Origin: Cercis canadensis
Lineage: Eukaryota; Streptophyta; Magnoliopsida; Fabales; Fabaceae
NCBI GenBank assembly: GCA_003255065.1
Contig: QAOA01005188.1
Location: forward strand, 202,228-266,227
Direction: 5' to 3'
Length of the DNA stretch: 64,000 nucleotides
This document shows positions 36,920 to 48,916 of this stretch, piece by piece. The notes under the pieces were generated by a model, which worked only from the letters and a program-made list of their open reading frames with translations, made no database searches and was not told the origin of the DNA. The position numbers were made by a program, and so were the translations under genes. The first letter of the stretch is position 1; every line of letters begins with the position of its first letter.

Positions 36920-39221
36920 CCTAGTAACCCTTGTCTTCATCACCTCCCAAGTCCTCGGCTACGTCATCATCATCGTCAGCTGGGGGTTGAGGGGTCACAG
37001 CAGGTGAAGCACCCTTACCTCACTGCAAGAGCTGAGCCAACATTGCAGTGAGGTCCTCTGTCGATGAGCTAGAAAACCCAAGAACTTGCACCATTGTGTT
37101 GATGCTTTCCAGCTCTTGGGCCTGCTGCGTTAGGGCGGCTACCTGTGACATCATCTCTGACAAGCAAGGATCTGGCTTCTAGGAAGGCTAGCTAGCCTAT
37201 GGTTGGGTCGAGTCCAACACACCGGCCTTAGAGCGCATGACATAAACCTGGCCTTTCTTGTCCTTGCCACCAACGACATCGAGCCATAATCTAGTGTCGT
37301 CTACAGAAGACGAAAATGACTGGGTCTAGCTCTGAGACCGGTGCCTCTCAAACTTCATCTACATAGAGTAAAGTAGCATGTTAGTATGAAATACATACAT
37401 ATAATTAATTGACATAAAGAGGAATGAAGTTAAAAAAATACTTACATAAGTGGACTGAGCCCGTGGTTGGACTCAACCCTTGCTGGCACTGCGCTGGAGC
37501 TGACGAAAGACCTTTGGTTTGTTAGGCTCTCTCCCCAACTCCTTCATTTACAAAAAAATTCAACCGTTAGTAAACATAAATTAACATAATTTTAAACATA
37601 TCTAAAACTAAACTACTTTATTAAATCAAAAACTTACCAGCCTCTGTTTGTGTTCAAAGACGGTTATGGAATCGTCCCTGTGATAAGCCTGACCTTAATC
37701 CAAGGATTAATTCTTCTTGTTGTGGCCCCCGCCTTGTATTTTGCAGAGGCCTATTTAGACCTCAGGGCCTCCAACATAGTAGGCGACAATCATTCGCCCT
37801 TCGTCTTCCCGATTTTGATGTCTCTGAATAAGGCACGAATGTTGTCATTGCATTTTAAGAGCCAGATCTTACGAATTTGGTTCTCATACTGCAGGTCCCA
37901 AACACATTTTCTCTACATTAGAAAACAAAAAATCAAGGTTAGTAAACATTAAAATGAAGTTAGTTTTGAATAAAGTAAAATTAAATAAGTTTAAATTATT
38001 ACCTTGAACTCTATCCACCAGAGTTCCTTTATCTCATCAGGAATGGATGTGAAGTCCAACCAGTCGTCCTCATATTTTGACTTATAGATAGTCGAAAGGT
38101 AGTGGACATACTCCTTGGAAGGAATAAAGCTGCATAAAAAGAATTAACTTACTCTCAGTATGGAAATAATAAACTATAAACCCTAAAAATTTACTAAGTC
38201 AGGTATTAGAAATAACTTACTCCTTCCTCTCGTGTGGTCAGATCCACAACCAACCATCAGCCGCTCAGGCGTCGGGCGATGGTGAGTCCGAAATGGTCAG
38301 ACTAACATACGACGACCCTCCAACGATCGACGATGCGGTGCCCGGGGTGGTGGCTCCTAAGTAGCCCTCATACGTCGCAGTGGGTGACAGTGTGTGCGCC
38401 AACCACGAGGTCAACATAAACAAAGGCAAGATTGGCTCAGTTTGAGAAGGTCGAGCAACAGCCTTGCCTTTGTCTCTCTTGGAGGGCGCAGCTGCTGGAG
38501 ATGAACGTCTAGGATGGTCTGAAATCTGTCATACAATTTAAATATTAAAAAAATAATTAATACAATAAAATAGAAAGTCCTAGGCTAAACCCTAAACCAT
38601 TAAACCCTAGACCTTAAACCCAAACCCAAACCTAAAACTCCAAATATTAAACCCTACCTAAACCCCTAACCATAAACCCTAAACCCTACCCTTAACCCTA
38701 AATCACTAAATCATAAACCTCAAATCTTAACAAAAGTTTGGCAAAGTCTCCCCTAAAACTTGAACAANGTCCTCATATTTTGACTTATAGATAGTCAAAA
38801 GGTAGTAGACATACTCCTTGGAAGGAATAAAGCTGCATAAAAAGAATTAACTTACTCTCAGTATGGAAATAATAAACTATAAACCCTAAAAATTTACTAA
38901 GTCAAGTATTAGAAATAACTTACTCCTTCCTCTCGTGTGGTCAGATCCACAACCAACCATCAGCCGCTCAGGCGTCGGGCGATGGTGAGTCCAAAATGGT
39001 CAGACTGACATACGACGACCCTCCAACGATCAACGATGCGGTGCCCGGGGTGGTGGCTCCTGAGTACCCGTCATACGTCACAGTGGGTGACAGTGTGTGC
39101 GCCAACCACGAGGTCAACATAAACAAAGGCAAGACTGGCTCGGTTTGAGAAGGTCGAGCAATAGCCTTGCCTTTGTCTCTCTTGGAGGGCGCAGCTGCTA
39201 GAGATGAACGTCTAGGATGGT
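36920..39221 (-). pseudogene. TNPA-like (Transposase_24-type) gene of CACTA element 1
   Basis: Exon-like blocks, minus strand, are at about 39221-38924, 38133-38002, 37913-37640, 37546-37446 and 37366-36920, with GT-AG type borders between them. Recognisable stretches are PSKRDKGKAVARPSQ, YLSTIYKSKYEDDW, NQIRKIWLLKCNDN and LWLDVVGGKDKKGQVYVMRS. The last matches the plant Ptta/En/Spm transposase family. The C-terminus is acidic (ADDDDDVAEDLGG) and ends at a TAG at 36920. Several in-frame stops interrupt the blocks, so this copy is dead. In En/Spm, TNPA binds the subterminal repeats and brings the ends together. Confidence 0.75.
38583..38735 (-). repeat. Telomere-like CCCTAAA tract, CACTA element 1 (first assembled copy)
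   Basis: A run of CCCTAAAC/CCCTAAA-like heptamers and variants. Read on the gene strand it is TTTAGGG-like. It lies immediately upstream of the first recognisable TNPA exon, in the leader intron. Confidence 0.8.
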
Positions 39222-39282
39222 CTGAAATCTGTCATACAATTTAAATATTAAAAAAATAATTAATACAATAAAATAGAAAGTC

Positions 39283-39430
39283 CTAGGCTAAACCCTAAAC
39301 CATTAAACCCTAGACCTTAAACCCCAAACTCAAACCTAAAACTCCAAATATTAAACCCTACCCAAATCCCTAACCATAAACCCTAAACCCTATCCTTAAC
39401 CCTAAATCACTAAATCATAAACCTTAAATC
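39283..39430 (-). repeat. Telomere-like CCCTAAA tract, CACTA element 1 (second assembled copy)
   Basis: The same tract as at 38583-38735, seen again because of the N-joined duplication. It lies between the leader exon (splice donor-like GAGATAGG at about 39787) and the exon starting at 39221. Confidence 0.8.
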
Positions 39431-40364
39431 TTAACAAAAGTTTGGCAGAGTCTCCCCCAAAATTTGAACAATCTAGGAATTAAAAATTCCACATCACATG
39501 AATTAAAAGTCCAAAAAAATAGCACAATCATTCTACACAATTCATACAACAAAAGCCCTAATAAAATTTAAAGCAATTTGACCAATTTCATCATTAAATC
39601 AATACAATAAAGTTATTTTAAACAATCAAAATTCTAATGAATTCTACAACATCCAAAAAAATAGCACAATCATTCTACACAGTTCATACAACAAAATCTA
39701 CAAGATAATCTACCAAAAAACAAAAGAACTTCAAGTTTCATTCATAGACAAAAGTATAAACTAGAAATCGATAGAAATAGGCCTATCTCTACTCCAAAGC
39801 AAAGAAACCGAGCTTCAAACTCCTTGACGCTGCCGAAAAGAGGTGAATAATGACTGGAAAGCTAGATTCACACGAGGTAGAGGAGAGAAACCGAGGTGAA
39901 AAGAGGCAAAAGTTAATTTCAAAATGAGGAAGGTGAGCTATGTGGGGAGCTGATAATCTCAGAATTCTCATGGATTCTCACGGACTTTGTTCATAAGCAA
40001 AAACCCTAAAATTCAAATTTTAAATGAAACAGTGCACAACATGTTCTTGCGGAATTCCTCACTGACTTTCTCACAGAATACCGACTCTGAGAGAAAGTTT
40101 GTGAGAAAATTTGATTTTTCTCTCGAACAGAGTCTGTGAGAACACTTGCAACATTAAATATGACAGTTGGAATATTTTTTCTCACAAATTTTCTCACGGT
40201 TCTTTCTCACGGAACACTTGTTCCGTGAGAAAATCCTAACAATCATAATTTGCGAGAAAATTTGTGAGAAATAAAGTGATTTTTTCATGGAATTTTGTTC
40301 TATGAGAAAAATCTGTGAGAAAAATCTATGAAAAAATCGCTTATTTTTTTTTTTTCTTGTAGTG

Positions 40365-41442
40365 GACTGTTAAATATCAAAACTCAAACGTTATTATATA
40401 TTTGAATCTAGTACACCAAAAAGAATAACAAATTTGAATCCAAGAGATGAGAAACTCCTTGACTTTAAAAGAGCGTGAATATATTTATTAATTGCGTTGT
40501 TCTTTGCAAACACACTCATTTAGGACTTAAATCAACATATATTGGTAAACAGAATACTACTGCATATGCTCAAATGTCAAAAATAAAATAAAAATCCATA
40601 TCAAAAAGATAAAAATAGAAATCCTAAACTTATAACAATATTATCTATTCCTGAGTTTGTATGTTTATTAATATTAAAAATATTTTAATTTAAAAAATTG
40701 TAGCATTCATAAAAAGTATTCTCAATCATCAATTCTCACTATTACAATCTCCAGCTTTTTCTGCTGCTCATTTGCATGTAGTAGAGAAAATAATTAGATT
40801 CTATTTAATTGGGATTAACAAAATTATTTTTTATAAAGGATATCATAATTGTAATTAGTGCTCCTTAATTATTCAATTTTCTTTTCGGATTATGGATGAG
40901 GGCCATGAGGTTGGTTTATGTCATACGGCAAAAAAAAAGGGGGGGTTCATATGAATATTCAAAGAAAATATAGTTCCTTTTGATTTTCTTTTCTAAAAAT
41001 TTGCATGATATATACATACTTCTTTCTTTAGAGTGATATAATATACCTTAAACAAGGAAAAAAGAGAGAGCAAAGGAAAGTGGAAATATGCGGGCGACTC
41101 GTGAAAACCGATTGGTAAATAAGTGAACACGTGGTGAGAACTGGCAACACAGCTTTTGCAATCACATGGCGTGGGATGCACGAATATATGCTGCATGTGT
41201 GGGTATCCCATGAGCATGCTGGCACGTAGACTCATCAAAACACTTGTCGGCTCGGAAAGGATAAGGATGATGTGTATATTATAGGACCATATACATGGGA
41301 TTGATTATAATGTTGCATTTGGTATATGGAATATATTTTTTATTTTTAAAAATTATCGTTTTTGAGAATGTTGCAAATTATATTTAATTAGTTTTAAATA
41401 TTCTTAAAAATGTGGGACAATATTTTTTGAATATGTGTTTGG
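40365..41442. other. Gene-free stretch between CACTA 1 and a hAT-like element
   Basis: No gene was recognised. The short minus-strand frames at 40993-41238 have no family resemblance. Confidence 0.5.
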
Positions 41443-41450
41443 TTCAAAAG

Positions 41451-42183
41451 AAGGCATGGACTCAGGAGTGAGGGCAATTGCCCCCACAAGCTAAAAAAAA
41501 TTATATTTTATGTATATATAATAATTTTTATTATCTTCACTATTTACATTAATTTATTCCCACTAAAATATTTCTCTTGCCCCCACGCTCTCATTACTAC
41601 ATTATTGTGACAACAATTTAAAGTAAAGCTTCTTTACATGTGAGGTTAAGAGAGAAAAAAATAATTACTTTTTAGTGATAAGTAAATGATGCATAATTCA
41701 AAAAGAAAAATAATTTACTTTAGTTTTTGCAAACCTACTAATTTATATTGTGCCTTAAAAAAAACCTTCTTAAAACTCTAAATTATTCAATTTTTTAAAT
41801 TTTATTGGTGAACTATTAGTTTCTCTTTTCTTAGTTTTATTATATTTTTCTCTTTGCATAAATATATATTAAATTCACCATTTCTAGGCACATGCAAAAT
41901 TTAGTGAAAATGCTAAACTTCTTTTTTTTTATATTTTATTTTATAGTTTGCATAAATATGAAGATTTATTTTTTTTAAAAAAATTATATCTTTAAATTTC
42001 TATACAATAAGTAAAATAATTTATTTTTCTTTATTATTATTTTATTGAATTAATTTTAGATATATACAATTTTTTACTACTAAAATATAATATTATATTT
42101 TTAAATATTAATATAAATATTTTATATTTATTTTCTTAGTTAAATTTTGCCCCCACTAATAAAATATTTTGGATCCGCCCCTG
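41451..42183. mobile_element. Non-autonomous hAT-like element with 8-bp target duplication
   Basis: A perfect 8-bp direct repeat TTCAAAAG flanks the insert (41443-41450 and 42184-42191), the length typical of hAT insertions. The left end reads AAGGCATGGACTCA. The reverse complement of the right end reads CAGGGGCGGATCCA, a start I recall from plant hAT-like repeats; the ends match at 8 of 14 positions. GCCCCCAC occurs near both ends in opposite orientation. The 733-bp interior is AT-rich and noncoding. Confidence 0.75.
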
Positions 42184-42191
42184 TTCAAAAG

Positions 42192-42655
42192 CAATATTTT
42201 TTAAAAAATTTGGATTTTTTCCAAAAAATTATATTAAATTTAACTTGAACAACCTACTATTTTTGTAGTCATTTAAGTTTTATCTTCACCTGAACCCCCG
42301 AAAGGGAAAAAACCAAACCGATTTCAAGCTAGAAACACCAACAGAAGCCGAAACACAGTAATAACAAAAATGGTACAGAAAAATATGGTGTATTTTCAAT
42401 GGGAAGTTTGGTACAGTTCAACAAGATTAACTGGTTTTTGACATTAACAGCGAAATGTTGCCCTCTTCACCATTTCTGACACATTAGAACCACACTTGTA
42501 TTTATCCTTTCCTTCCCTTTCGAGCTCCAAATGGTCAGAGATGAATGACACTTTCTGCATATATAATTAAAAAAGAAAGGGTAAAAAAATCAACATAGAA
42601 GAAAATTAAAATCTTTGAAGAGGAGTTCACCGTCTCTCTCTCTCTCTCTTTCTCA
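42192..42655. other. Gene-free stretch with a TC microsatellite
   Basis: Mostly AT-rich noncoding sequence, with a TCTCTC run at about 42634-42655 just before an open reading frame. Confidence 0.45.
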
Positions 42656-42661
42656 CTCTTC

Positions 42662-43069
42662 TTGCTGCCACGGACAACCCCTTTTGAAAAGATTGCTATT
42701 TTAGGGCCCACCTTGGCCTCCATTATCCAACGTTTCTCCATTTCCTCCGGCGGCGTTGACAGCAGACTCAAATTCTCCCACCTTGATTGCCACCATCAAT
42801 GGTTTCTTCTACTCCACACCATCAACAGCTTCTACAACGCCACCGGCACTACCAAATTTGACTTTATTGACCAATTTTTGGATGACTCACTTCGCACCAA
42901 CCAATCCTTATTTCTCGGGTGGTTCTCTGATTGCCGAAAAACCAAGCTTCGGCCCTCAATTCGTGAATGGTTAGTGATTCACAGCTCGGGATTCCAAGTT
43001 TACATGGTAGAAGAACGAGAAAAAGAGAGAAAAGGGAGAGAGAAAAAGATTAGTAAAACTGCATTTTGA
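42662..43069 (+). CDS. Unrecognised open reading frame of 135 codons
   Basis: I do not recognise the product. It is the longest frame in a locally more GC-rich patch and opens LPRTTPFEKIAILGPTLAS; its first codon is CTG, not ATG. An overlapping frame (42756-42974) starts with a true ATG and reads MTADSNSPTLIATINGFF. The patch may be a degraded exon, since neither frame has clear start or splice context. The C-terminus becomes a low-complexity Lys/Glu/Arg run. From 43070 to 43307 the sequence is noncoding, ends in poly-A and runs into the gap. Confidence 0.2.
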   Translation: MLPRTTPFEKIAILGPTLASIIQRFSISSGGVDSRLKFSHLDCHHQWFLLLHTINSFYNATGTTKFDFIDQFLDDSLRTNQSLFLGWFSDCRKTKLRPSIREWLVIHSSGFQVYMVEEREKERKGREKKISKTAF

Positions 43070-43307
43070 TCCTTAAATTTTTTTTTAAAATGTCACTTTA
43101 ATTTTTTATTTTTTTGCCACTTTCATCCTTTAATTTATGTTTCATTGGTCAATTTAGTCTTCCATTGAGGTCAGTTAATGAGGTTGGATAGAAAAGTCTA
43201 TGTAACACATTAAGTGTTGATGTGACCGTTATGTGATAACGTGACACTTTTAAAAAAAATTTAAGTGATTATATGACAACTTAAGTTAAAAAAAAAAAAA
43301 AAAAAAA

Positions 43308-44062
43308 NNNNNNNNNNNNNNNNNNNNNNNNNNNNNNNNNNNNNNNNNNNNNNNNNNNNNNNNNNNNNNNNNNNNNNNNNNNNNNNNNNNNNNNNNNNNN
43401 NNNNNNNNNNNNNNNNNNNNNNNNNNNNNNNNNNNNNNNNNNNNNNNNNNNNNNNNNNNNNNNNNNNNNNNNNNNNNNNNNNNNNNNNNNNNNNNNNNNN
43501 NNNNNNNNNNNNNNNNNNNNNNNNNNNNNNNNNNNNNNNNNNNNNNNNNNNNNNNNNNNNNNNNNNNNNNNNNNNNNNNNNNNNNNNNNNNNNNNNNNNN
43601 NNNNNNNNNNNNNNNNNNNNNNNNNNNNNNNNNNNNNNNNNNNNNNNNNNNNNNNNNNNNNNNNNNNNNNNNNNNNNNNNNNNNNNNNNNNNNNNNNNNN
43701 NNNNNNNNNNNNNNNNNNNNNNNNNNNNNNNNNNNNNNNNNNNNNNNNNNNNNNNNNNNNNNNNNNNNNNNNNNNNNNNNNNNNNNNNNNNNNNNNNNNN
43801 NNNNNNNNNNNNNNNNNNNNNNNNNNNNNNNNNNNNNNNNNNNNNNNNNNNNNNNNNNNNNNNNNNNNNNNNNNNNNNNNNNNNNNNNNNNNNNNNNNNN
43901 NNNNNNNNNNNNNNNNNNNNNNNNNNNNNNNNNNNNNNNNNNNNNNNNNNNNNNNNNNNNNNNNNNNNNNNNNNNNNNNNNNNNNNNNNNNNNNNNNNNN
44001 NNNNNNNNNNNNNNNNNNNNNNNNNNNNNNNNNNNNNNNNNNNNNNNNNNNNNNNNNNNNNN
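43308..44062. other. Assembly gap (755 Ns)
   Basis: Ns flanked by poly-A on both sides. It should contain the left end of CACTA element 2 and probably the left end of element 3. Confidence 0.99.
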
Positions 44063-45045
44063 AAAAAAAAAAAAAAAAAAAAAAAAACCGTTGGTAAATA
44101 AAAATAACTTAATTTTTAAACATATATTAAATGAAAGAAGGTTTTTAAATAAAAAAAAACTTACCAACCTCCTCTTGTGTTTGGAGACAGTGATCAAATT
44201 GCCCATATGGGAGGCCTGGCTCTAATCTAAGGAGTGATTTTTCTTGTTCCGCTCTGAGACAGCCATGTGCTCTTCGGAGGCCCATTTAATTCTCAGGGCC
44301 CTAGCATAGAAGGCGACAACCATTCACCCTTCGAATTCCCCTTCCTGATGTCTCAGAAGGAGGCGTGAATGTTATCGCTGCACAATGCGAGCCAGATCTT
44401 ACGAATCTAGCACTCAAACTGCGGGTCCCAGATATATTTCCCCTGCATTAGAAAATAGAATACCAAGGTTAGTAAAGTTAGCTCAAAATAAAATAAAATT
44501 AATTAAGTTGAAATTATTACCTTAAACTTTGTCCACCTGAGTTCCTTCACTTCATCAGGAATAGAGGTGAGATTGATCCAGTCGCCCTTATATTTCAACT
44601 TATAGATAGTCAAAAGAATGTTAACAGGCTCCTTGGACAGAAGAAAGTTGCACAAAAAAAATAAATTCTTATTAATCAAAAATAATAAACTTAAAACGAT
44701 AAAAAAAAATCAAAACTAGGTATTATAAAATACTTACTCCTTTTTCCCATATGCCCAAATCCACATTCGACCATTAGTCGCTTGGGAGCCGTGTGATAGG
44801 GACACCAAAATACTCGGAATGGCATGTGACGACCCTACAATGGCCAATACTGTGGATCTCGGGGTGAGGGCTCCTGATGAGTTCCCCTCATGCGTTCCAC
44901 GTGGCGATAGTGTGCTCGCTAACCCTGGGGCCGGCATAAACAAGGACAAGGCCGGGTCGGTCCGAGAAGGCTGAGCCACGACCTTGCCCTTGTCCTTCCT
45001 AGAGGGCACAGACGCTGGAGATGACCGCCGACGATTGTATAACAT
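44063..45045 (-). pseudogene. TNPA-like gene of CACTA element 2, 5' exons only
   Basis: The exon at 45045-44738 is open throughout. It starts with ATG exactly at the acceptor (MLYNRRRSSPASVPSRKDKG) and ends at a GTAAGTA donor. The next block (about 44649-44521) matches the FIPSKE...STIYKSKY region of the other copies, but its acceptor reads GCAA where elements 1 and 3 have GCAG, which would disable splicing there. A third block reaches 44180 (IRKIW-type region). The rest is in the gap. Confidence 0.65.
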
Positions 45046-45112
45046 CTGTCATACAAAAACAATATTAACAAGGCAATTATGTATACAATAAAATCACTTG
45101 CCCTAAATTTTT

Positions 45113-45425
45113 ATAACCCAAATCCCAAACCTTAACCCTAGACCCCTTAAACCCTAAACTTAAGCCCTAAACCTTAACCCTAACCATAGACCCCTTTCAT
45201 CTAAAACCCTAATGTAAACCCTAACCTTTGACCCATTAAACCCTAAACACTAACCTTAACCCTAAACCCCTTAAACTCTAAACCTTAACCCTAACCCTAA
45301 ACCCTAGCCCTTTATCCCTTAAACTTAAACCCTAATCCTAAACCCTAAATTACCATAACCCAAACTTCAAATCTTAATCTTAAACACTAAACCCCTAAAC
45401 CCCTAAACCCTAAACCCTAAACCAA
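45113..45425 (-). repeat. Telomere-like CCCTAAA tract, CACTA element 2
   Basis: About 300 bases of CCCTAAA, CCCTAAC and AACCCTAAACC variants. It lies at the same position relative to the first TNPA exon as in elements 1 and 3. It is degenerate, not a perfect telomeric array. Confidence 0.85.
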
Positions 45426-45552
45426 AAATTTGGCAGTCTCCCCTAAAACTTGAACATTCCAGGAATTCAAACTCCACACAAATACACAGAATCACAGTCA
45501 CAAAATTACAATTCTTTATTCACATAAACAATACTGAAGAAACCAAATTAAA

Positions 45553-45558
<6 letters not shown>

Positions 45559-45592
<34 letters not shown>
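45559..45592. repeat. (AT)n microsatellite inside CACTA element 2
   Basis: An uninterrupted AT run of about 32 bases in the leader intron region. Confidence 0.9.
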
Positions 45593-45594
<2 letters not shown>

Positions 45595-47242
45595 CTCATA
45601 AATCTTTTTTATAAACTTGATTAGGCAACAAATGAACTTAACATCAAAGACAAATTGTTTGATAAATGCTCTAAAATTTTATTAACCCAATTAAATGTAA
45701 TAAGAAAAACAAAAACAAAGCTGACATATGATGGATGTATAGTTCATTTGAGTGATCCAATCCAATTTGGAATTGAACACTTATGCAAGTTCAATTAGGG
45801 TACTAAATTGTAGGACACAACTCATATACAACCATATAACATTTGCAAGGGTCATATAATAGGACCCCTCTAAAGACATGACCATCCACAAACATTCATT
45901 ATGATTCTCTATTAACGAAATCAAATCATCAACTTGCCACTTGGCCCTTTCCCTTAGTTAGGCTAAACAAAAATTTCTACTACGTTGTGCCCACAAATAG
46001 AACCATCACTCTACCCATACCCATATACAAAACTTGAAATAAATGTCACATTACATATAGCTATTTTCCCCAAAATGAATACGAGGATCAACATTGTCAT
46101 ACAAACTCCTTGTAACTTAGCTATACACAAATGATATGCATATAAGGAGAAATGTCTAGTTGCACATCACACAGGTGTGCACAGTGCAATATCAAAGTTG
46201 TTGACTAAAGTTTTAAGGGCATTCTGTAAAAAAAAAAGTTCTACTAATTACACATTACTTCACATTACTTCATACTACACATTTGTCAACATTAGAGTTC
46301 AACTAGATTAGATATTATATTTCATATTAATGTGTAACCAATGCTTGGTGGGTTAATTTAGTAACCAATGCTTGTTAATTTTGTCCAACCCTAGACTAAA
46401 ACAAAGCTAGAGGCTAAAGGCACAAATGCATAATAATTTAATAAAGAAAGCTCAAACAAGAGAGGGATACCAAACCTACCTCAACGAGCTATAAATCGAA
46501 AAAATTGAACCAATAGGATGAAAGCTTAGGTGGACCACCGTAAAACCCAATCACCACAGCCAAGAATGGTGCAATAATACCTCAGGCCGAGAATGAAGAG
46601 AGAAGAGAGAGAAAAACTTGAAAATGGCAGAAACGGGTTTGCGAGGAAGAAGAAAAATAGGTTTTCTCACGGATTTTTTCCGTGAGAAAAACCGTAAAAA
46701 TTCAAATTTTAAGTGAAATGGTGTGTTAAAATTTCTCACGGACTTTCTCATAGAAGTTTTCACTAATATAGTTGTCCATGAGAAAGTCCATGAAAAACTT
46801 CAATATTTCTCACAGACACTTTCCGTAAGAATAACGAACAAATTAATGTCAACAATTAGGACATGATTTCTCACAGATATTTCTCATGGACTTTAATGTC
46901 CGTGAGAAATTCCATTAGAAAATCTCAACAGTTACCTTCCGTGAGAAAATCCATGATAAATCACGAGATTTTCTCACAGAATTTTAGTCTGTGAGAAAAA
47001 TCTGTGACTAAATAACATTTTTCTTGTAGTGTGAGAAATTATCACAGTATTACATCCGTGAGAAATTCTGTGAGACTTTCTTTTTTTTTAAAGCTAAAAA
47101 ATGTTTAATTTTTTAAAACAATTAATTATTAGTTTCAATTAAATGCATTATATAAAAATCACTAAATTTTAGTAATGAAATGTAATTACAATTTATAAAT
47201 GTTATAAAATGAAAGAAAAAAAAAGTACACTATAATATAAGC

Positions 47243-48859
47243 ACTAAACCTTAATTTCTGATGTCGTTGCATCTCTCAAGTCCTCAATTGAGTCATCATC
47301 ATCGTCAGCTAGGGACTGTGGGGCCGCATCGGAGGTCCCACTATGACCCTGCTATAGTAGCTATGATAACATCGTAGCCAGCTGCTCTGTCGATGTGCAG
47401 GATCCCTTAAGAGCTTGGGCCAACGGCACCAGCTAGTAAAGCTCCTACATTTCCTGTGACATGGCCGCCATATGGGACAAAACCTCTGGCTTCTGAGGAT
47501 GTGCTGGGTTGGAGGGTTGGGAACCCTATCCACAGGTTGAGTCTAACAGGCTAGCCTAAAAACCCATGCCATAAATCCAGTCCTTCTTGTTCTTTCCGCC
47601 AACAACATCGAGCCATATGTCGTTGCCGTTGACAAAAGATGAAGAGGACTGGGCCTAACTATCAAACTAATGTCTCTCATACTCAGTCTGCATAGATAAA
47701 AGAATAAAGTTAATAAGAAATAATATTAAGATTTTTAAACCTCTTAAACAACATCCAAAATACTTACATAAGTAGACTGAGCCTATGGATGGACCCAGCC
47801 CTTGCTGGCACTGTGCTGGAGATGACGAAAGACCTCCGATGCATTAGGCTCTCTCTTAAACTCCTTTGTCTACAAAAAAAAAAATAAACCGTTAGTAAAT
47901 AGAAATAACTTAATTTTTAAACATATCTTAAATGAAAGAAGATTTTTCAATAAAAAAACTTATCAGCCTCCTCTTGTGTTTGGAGACGGTGATCAAACCA
48001 CTCCTGTGGTAGGCCTAGCATTGATCTAAGGAGTGGTTCTTCTTGTTCCGCTCCGAGATGGCCTTGTGCTCTTCGAAGGTCCATTTAATTCTCAGGGCTC
48101 CCAGCACAAAAGGCGACAACCATTCGCCCTTTGACTTCCCCTTCCTGATGTCTTTGAAAGAAGGACGAATGTTGTCGCTGCACTTTTGAGCCAATTCTTA
48201 TGAATTTGGCTCTCAAACTGCAGGTCCCAGATACATTTCCTCTGCATTAGAAAACATAATACCAAGGTTAGTAAACTTGAAATTAAGTTAGCTTAAAATA
48301 AATTAAAATTAATTAAGTTGAAATTATTACCTTGAACTCTATCCACGAGAGTTCCTTCACCTCATTAGGAACAAAGGTGAGATTGGTCCAGTAGCCCTCA
48401 TATTTCGACTTATATATAGTCGAAAGAATGTTAACGGGCTCCTTGGACGAAAGAAAGCTGCATAGAAAAAAATAAATTCTTATCAATCAGAAATAATAAA
48501 CTTAAAACGATAAAAAAAATATCAAAACTAGGTATTAGAAAATACTTACTCATTCTTCTTGTATGTCCAGATCCACATTTGACTATTAGCCGCTCAGGAG
48601 TCAGGCGATGGGGGACTCCGAAATACTCGAAGTGGCACGCGACGACCTTCCAATGGCTGACGCTGTGGATCCTGGGGTGGGGGCTCCTGATGAGTTCCCT
48701 TCATGCATCGCACTGGGCGACAATGTGTGTGCCAACCCCAGGGGTAGGCATAAACAAGAACAAGGTCGGGTCAATCCGAGAAGGTCAAGCCACAGTCTTG
48801 CCTTTGTCCTTCCTAGAGGGCTCAGATGTTGGAGATGATTGCCGACGATCGTCTGACCT
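47243..48859 (-). pseudogene. TNPA-like (Transposase_24-type) gene of CACTA element 3
   Basis: The first exon-like block is 48859 to about 48550 (PTSEPSRKDKGKTVA then a stop). The second is about 48465-48331 (ILSTIYKSKYEGYW and VKELSWIEFK). Further blocks match the IRK.W and LDVVGG-type regions. The gene ends with an acidic run (ADDDDDSIEDLRD) and a TAG at 47243. Scattered stops mark it as inactive. Exon order and borders follow element 1. Confidence 0.7.
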
Positions 48860-48916
48860 CTGTCATACAAAAACAATATTAACAAGGCAATTATGTATAT
48901 AATAAAATCACTCGCC

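Larger units (their letters stand above)
38066..39472. repeat. ~700-bp duplication joined by a single N inside CACTA element 1
   Basis: 38066-38766 and 38768-39472 align along their whole length but with more than a dozen differences (for example GTCGAAAGG versus GTCAAAAGG, and CTAACATACG versus CTGACATACG). One N at 38767 separates them. The level of difference suggests two haplotypes placed end to end, not a biological tandem copy. Confidence 0.75.
36438..40364 (-). mobile_element. CACTA (En/Spm) transposon 1, TNPA-only type
   Basis: The left end is CACTACAAGAAA and the right end TTTCTTGTAGTG, a perfect terminal inverted repeat of this superfamily. The flanking triplets are AAC and GAC, one base short of a perfect 3-bp target duplication. 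Both subterminal zones (about 36450-36720 and 40040-40340) are packed with TTTCTCACGGA/TCCGTGAGAAA-like motifs in both orientations, as expected for transposase binding sites. The gene runs on the minus strand. The apparent 3.9-kb length includes a ~700-bp duplication around an N at 38767, so the true element is probably about 3.2 kb. No TNPD-like gene is present. Confidence 0.9.
44063..47031 (-). mobile_element. CACTA transposon 2, TNPA-only type (left end in the gap)
   Basis: The right end is TTCTTGTAGTG at 47021-47031. The region 46660-47010 holds dense TTTCTCACGGA/TCCGTGAGAAA-type subterminal repeats, several as near-perfect hairpins. Internal sequence is homologous to elements 1 and 3 block by block. 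It is followed at once by the innermost part of the left subterminal zone of element 3, so it appears inserted into element 3. The left end is hidden by Ns. Confidence 0.8.

Noticed and set aside
39789..39971. 60-codon minus-strand frame in CACTA 1, and its counterparts in elements 3 and 4
   Set aside because: It lies in the shared leader exon; the peptide sequences are not conserved between elements while the splice donor is, so it is untranslated leader.
43286..44206. 306-codon minus-strand frame
   Set aside because: It consists almost wholly of Ns and poly-A/T flanks of the assembly gap.
45113..45425. CCCTAAA tract as a chromosome end or internal telomere fusion point
   Set aside because: The arrays are degenerate, short and sit at the same position in three transposon copies, so they belong to the element.
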